Positions 59,530 to 64,000 of a DNA stretch of 64,000 nt are shown piece after piece. The notes beneath the pieces were generated by a model, which was not told where the DNA came from, did not search any database, and saw only the letters and a program-made list of their open reading frames with translations. Origin of the DNA: Archegozetes longisetosus (lineage: Eukaryota; Arthropoda; Arachnida; Sarcoptiformes; Trhypochthoniidae). How positions within the stretch are numbered: position 1 is the stretch's first letter; every line of letters starts with the position of its first letter. The stretch spans positions 14,423,794 to 14,487,793 of the forward strand of contig JAEMBT020000009.1 in the NCBI GenBank assembly GCA_018873245.2, read 5' to 3'. The translations under genes were made by a program, and so were the position numbers.

Positions 59530-61567
59530 CAGATGTTTGCAATATTTGTCAGATTTTCTGATTAGCTCTTAAATTTGCAAATCTAATAAAAAGCTTAGAA
59601 TAACTCTGAGCAATTTAGTGACAAAAGTTTGAGAGAGTTGTAGTCAAAAGCTTGCGTCAACTAAAGCAGTAAACAATAATAATCTGATTTATAATTTCTG
59701 CTCCTAGATTTTGGTTGAAATGAATTTTCTGACTCAACAGTTAAAATTAAGCAAATTATTTAAACTGATATCCCTCTCTTAAATTTTTCCAAGCTTTTGA
59801 GAACTTTGAAATTCGTTTAATGATTATAAATCTGTGAATCCAGTCAAAATTAATTTAAATATTTTTTCATCAATACTTTCACATAAAATTAACTTAGAAC
59901 TTTTGTGATTAATTCAAAATTCAGAAAATATTATTAAAGTTATTTCCCTCTAAAACAAAAATTTTTGAATTTTTCTGGAAAAATCAAACTAATTTTCTGA
60001 TTGAATGTTATATCAGTCATTTTGATAACCGATTTCAACCGAACTATTCACCACCGGATTTAGTAGTTTTTATCTGCTAAAACTGACCACTAGGAGCTTG
60101 ATTAATAGTGTATTATATTATAAGAATTAATTAAGTTATTAATTCAATTTCATTTTTATCAAATCTTGTTTTTCAGGTCCATTAATACTTTCAAATTGCT
60201 CGATAGAAAATTCAAGTTCAGCTTCAAAATATAGGTTTAGCACATTTTTACTTACCTAGCCTATAAAAATCAAATGGAATATTTGACTAACTTTCATTTG
60301 TCTCTCAGATGAAATAAGAGATTCAAATAGTAGAGACTGTTCTCCAAGTCTACATAAAAACAAATGATTGAATCAATATCTTCTGATTTCTGAAACATTC
60401 GGTGAGGTAAGTGAACCAAATTTCAGTCATTTATTTAAAAACATAATAAATTCCAATTTCATTATTTGAAGAAAACCTGCCGAAGGACTAAGAAAAGAAT
60501 AGAATGGAAAATCTTACAAAGAATGAATGACTAACTATTGATATTTGTGGTAATTAGACTAACTTATGAACTGATTTGAAATTTTGATTATTTTTAAATA
60601 AGTAATGATTGATAAGAGCTACGAGAACCTCACTTCCTTAACCCTCTTTTCCTTAAAAGGTTAAGAAAACACAATATTGAGGCATCTGAAAAGTTTTATT
60701 TTTCTTTCGAACTTCAAACTAAAGGCTATTGAGAAATCCAAACTAAAGTGTAAATACATAGATGGTTCGATCCTTTTTGGGGGAAAAATCTTATATGCAT
60801 TGAAGCATTTCCATAATATTGATGTGGATTCTTCAAAAACAATTCTTTAAATTGCATTTTGCTCTCGAAAATATGCATTTTATTAAAAGTTTTGAAGTGT
60901 TAAAAACTGCTCCTGTTTTCACTTCCATAAGGATGAATTAAAAGTGAAAAGTTATTCATTTGACTGATTGCTGGAAATTTCATTACTTATGAGTAAATAA
61001 TCGAATTTAATTAAAATCATTTTATCAAAAAATAAAATATCCAAAACATTTGATAAACACTATTTCTATAATTATAAATTTTATATTACTTATCAAAATT
61101 CTTTGAGTAAAATTGTTAAAAATGGAAATAGTTTATAAATGTCAAAATGTTTAACCATTAGATTAGGAATCATGAGCTATCTTTTTGACTATTTAGTTCA
61201 ACTTTCCTCAAGCGAAAGTAATATTCAATCACAAGACTTAAGCAAAACTACTTCTTTAAAAATTAAAAATATGTTTTCTATAATGAAAACATAGTTATCA
61301 TTTACGAAGGAAATAAATTTGTCACCTAACTCGTTTGAAAATTGAAAAAATCAGCTACTATTTAGAAAGATTTTATTTGTGTTCATACTCTCAACGAATT
61401 ATAACTACGAAAAAGAGAAAGTATGCAAAAATATCTCTGTGTTTCTGTCTGAAGAGAAATAAGCTATACTCCTGTGGTCAGATAAGTATGATTTTGATTT
61501 AGCATTAATTTAATTAATTTATAAAACCGTTAAACTAATCAGAACTGAAAATTTCGTTCTCATGAGA
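59530..61567. other. Non-coding spacer
   Basis: AT-rich; no open frame or repeat I can support. Confidence 0.4.
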
Positions 61568-61778
61568 TTTTGTTTGTTTGCACTCAGAAGTGAATACAGC
61601 AGTCTTTTAGCATTGCTTTACATGAGACTAATGTATACTTTAATGCTATATAATGTTGGTTTCACTTTACAGTTAATGCTGCCAATGCGTTCAACGTAAA
61701 AGTACACCAGTCAACATTACTCTCATACAAACTACTCTAAAAGATTGCATTCTGCACTTCTGATTGCAAACAAACAAC
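61568..61778. repeat. Imperfect palindromic element, about 210 bp
   Basis: TTGTTTGTTTGCACTCAGAA at the left is inverted as TTCTGATTGCAAACAAACAA at the right, with further pairing at CAGTCTTTTAG / CTAAAAGATTGC and CATGAGACTAATGT / ACATTACTCTCAT. Probable old MITE. Confidence 0.6.
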
Positions 61779-62993
61779 AGCTCAACTACACGAATCCAGT
61801 TTTGATTATTTTAATAGTTTGATATATTAATGCAAAACCAAAATTATATCTATCAAATCACATAAGTACACTCTAGTTCTTAGTCAGAATATATTAAATA
61901 CCTAAATATCTCTATGCTCACCATCTTTTCTATATTTGTGTTTAATATGATATTTAGGTTCGTAAAATGAAAATAATCAACTCTTGTAGAATTTGGGCGA
62001 ATATACTCTAAGAGCTAAGAGCACTCTAATTCTAATATTATTCAAGACACTTATCAAAAGATTATTATTCACTTAGCTATTTCTGGAAACATAAAACTCA
62101 GAGATCTTGAATTAAGGCAAACGTTATATTTTAATTTCAATTTCGCTAAGACTTCGACAAAGAAACTAAATGAAGAATATTTGAAATTTTTAATTATTAA
62201 TATATAAAAGTTATTGAGTAGTTAAGCAGTGCAAGTATTACATGTTTTAAATTGAGATAAACATTATTATTAATGTTTTAATACATAGAGATTTTACTAT
62301 ATTTGTTTGAAACATTATTTATTTTCAAGTTCTTTACTTCTAAATGAACAACATGTGTCCACTAACTCTTGTAACTCACATGAATCAAATAAGAAATTGC
62401 TGTTACTACAGGTTTGATTCCTTTTAGCTCAACAGATAGTATTACACACCAATCATTCTATTTCAAGATATTTATCAATAAAAAATAGAAAAACTTTTTC
62501 TATTCTTCCAACGCAGTATTTGAATTCAACTATGAAACCATTCATAACATTTTATAAACTTCTTATGATATCTCTAGTAACAGTATCAGTGTGACAACAA
62601 GAATAGTATTGATAACAAATATTTTTGCAGGTATTTTTGTACATCTTTTTAGGAATTAATCTAACAATTCTGATCAATTTGCGATGCAATCGTTTATGAA
62701 AACACATTACTAATTGAACATTCATTACAAGATGTTAGCCAAGTCTAAGAACTCGTTATGATCTATACTTTCATACATAATTAAAATCATTACACGATAA
62801 ATCGTGTTACATTTTCAATATAAGAAATAAGATACGAGAAAACATGACATATAACCTATATCATTCAGACATATCTTTATGGAAAGATCTTATTGAAGAT
62901 GAGAATGTCTATAGAGACATAGTCTTATGTGTATTAAGAGATATATAGTGCTATGTATGTTATGTATATTAAAAATGTGTTTTAAGTTTTAGG

Positions 62994-63403
62994 TGTAACA
63001 AGTGTTTGGAGGATAATCAGTCTTCTATGGATTCTGACGAAATTGTATGGATATATGGCTCAAAGTTCAAGGTTGAGTTTGAGTGTAGTTAGTCTTTTGT
63101 GAGTTAGTTAGACTTGAGGTGTTGAACAGGACGAAGGAAGAAGAGAGATTAAGAAAAAGAAAGTTGTGGCTACTGTGCACTGTGCAGTGACACAACGGTT
63201 TCATGTAATAGAGAGGAAAGCAAAGAGTATATTTGCATCAGTAAGAATATGATGGATATTACTATTAGTGTATTAGTGTAATTTATACATTTGATATGAT
63301 TTGATTCATGTATTGGTTATATTTTATTTTGATTTTCTTTATTAAAATAAGTCTTAAATATAAGATATATACTTACATCGCCAGTCCTCGGACCACCGTA
63401 ACA
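62994..63403. other. Possible solo LTR-like segment
   Basis: Begins TGTAACAAG and ends CCACCGTAACA, with GA-rich and less AT-biased sequence between, the size (410 bp) of a retrotransposon LTR. No flanking 5-bp duplication is seen and no second copy occurs in the window, so this is only a suggestion. Confidence 0.22.
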
Positions 63404-63504
63404 GAAGAACATTAGACTTCTCTTAAATAGCAAATACTGATTGATAAGTAAAGCTTTAAGATATATGATATGTGCGAGTATTCTGGATTCTGATATTCGA
63501 AAAT

Positions 63505-63999
63505 CTAATACAAAGTTTCTGGAATTAACTTTCGAGTTCGCGCAACCGCCAAAAAAGGAATCTGTTTGTGATCGATAACGATAATGTGCTTTGCAGAAAC
63601 AGTTCTTTCCCTCAAGTTTACAATCGTACTCAAGCAGTTCAGAAGAATGATTACTGAAAGATTTGGATAAAAGATTAACTCAGGTGTTAAACACCATATA
63701 AGTCTGAAATTTTTCTTTGTAATCAACAGGATTTCAACGTTTCTCATTGTTCTGCTATGAAAAATGAAAAGATGAGTGAAAATCTGAATTTTTCACTAGT
63801 TATTGATTTTATTGAGATTTTGAATGAATCAATTATTTTAAACAACGAATCTAATCCAGAAAATATTTCCGTTGTACACAAATTACCATCACTTGAAGCT
63901 TGTGATAGTTGGAAACAACTACTGCTGACTTCATTATATTTGTTGACGTCTCTGATATCATTCACTGGAAATATGATATCAATTATCGTGCTCATTGTT
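63505..63999 (-). CDS. Unidentified coding fragment running off the right edge (two overlapping frames)
   Basis: Two open frames on the minus strand, 63995-63744 (open to the window end) and 63747-63505, overlap at a frame change near 63745. The first is polar with one hydrophobic end (FRFSLIFSFFIAEQ); the second has a hydrophobic stretch (LSVIILLNCLSTIVNL). I do not recognise a family. Adjacent frames totalling about 160 codons in AT-rich DNA are more than expected by chance, and the rest of the gene would lie beyond the window. It could be another broken receptor exon. Confidence 0.3.
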
Positions 64000-64000
64000 G

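Noticed and set aside
1-64000. tRNA and rRNA genes
   Set aside because: No cloverleaf with a convincing T-loop box or rRNA segment was found by eye; a covariance-model scan would be decisive.

Overview
The window is AT-rich animal nuclear DNA, most likely from an invertebrate and plausibly an arthropod or mite-like lineage. The reasons are split receptor genes with GT-AG introns (one of about 14.4 kb), ionotropic-receptor and DEG/ENaC-type sequences typical of protostome chemosensory repertoires, and a dense load of eukaryotic DNA transposons. There are no bacterial operons, no recognisable rRNA or tRNA genes and no CRISPR. The species cannot be named from sequence alone.

Layout. At 1-1.8 kb lies the decayed capsid and adenain-like protease pair of a Polinton/adintovirus-type element, followed by a TCTAGA minisatellite. 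At 3.8-20.2 kb, on the plus strand, three exons encode a rhodopsin-family neuropeptide GPCR with all seven helices; its introns are full of fold-back repeats. At 22.1-23.9 kb sits a structurally complete Merlin (ISXO2/IS1595-type) transposon with an exact 8-bp target duplication, 145-bp inverted repeats and an open transposase. At 27.4-30.0 kb, on the minus strand, are two tandem broken DEG/ENaC-like channel genes. After more fold-back elements (30.7-32.1 kb) and a small membrane-protein fragment (33.3-33.6 kb) comes a large STAND-type gene (34.9-39.1 kb): an NB-ARC NTPase domain interrupted by one frameshift and one nonsense codon, then an uninterrupted array of twenty near-identical 42-residue TPR units.

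At 39.8-41.9 kb is a non-autonomous transposon with long inverted repeats and an exact 9-bp target duplication. At 45.2-47.1 kb are a 601-bp Tc1/mariner deletion derivative and a decayed Tc1-like transposase. At 49.0-51.0 kb, on the minus strand, is a broken ionotropic glutamate-receptor-like (IR) gene. At 51.6-53.3 kb a 500-bp hAT-type MITE with perfect 8-bp target duplication lies next to a decayed SWIM-zinc-finger transposase element. The last 10 kb is largely non-coding, with piggyBac-like termini, several long palindromes and an unidentified coding fragment running off the right edge.

There is no sign that the genes form a functional cluster. The theme is turnover: sensory receptor genes in decay, repeated colonisation by DNA transposons of at least five superfamilies, and one repeat-rich NB-ARC/TPR locus whose repeat half looks recently homogenised while its NTPase half is broken. 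The best intact genes are the GPCR and the Merlin transposase.
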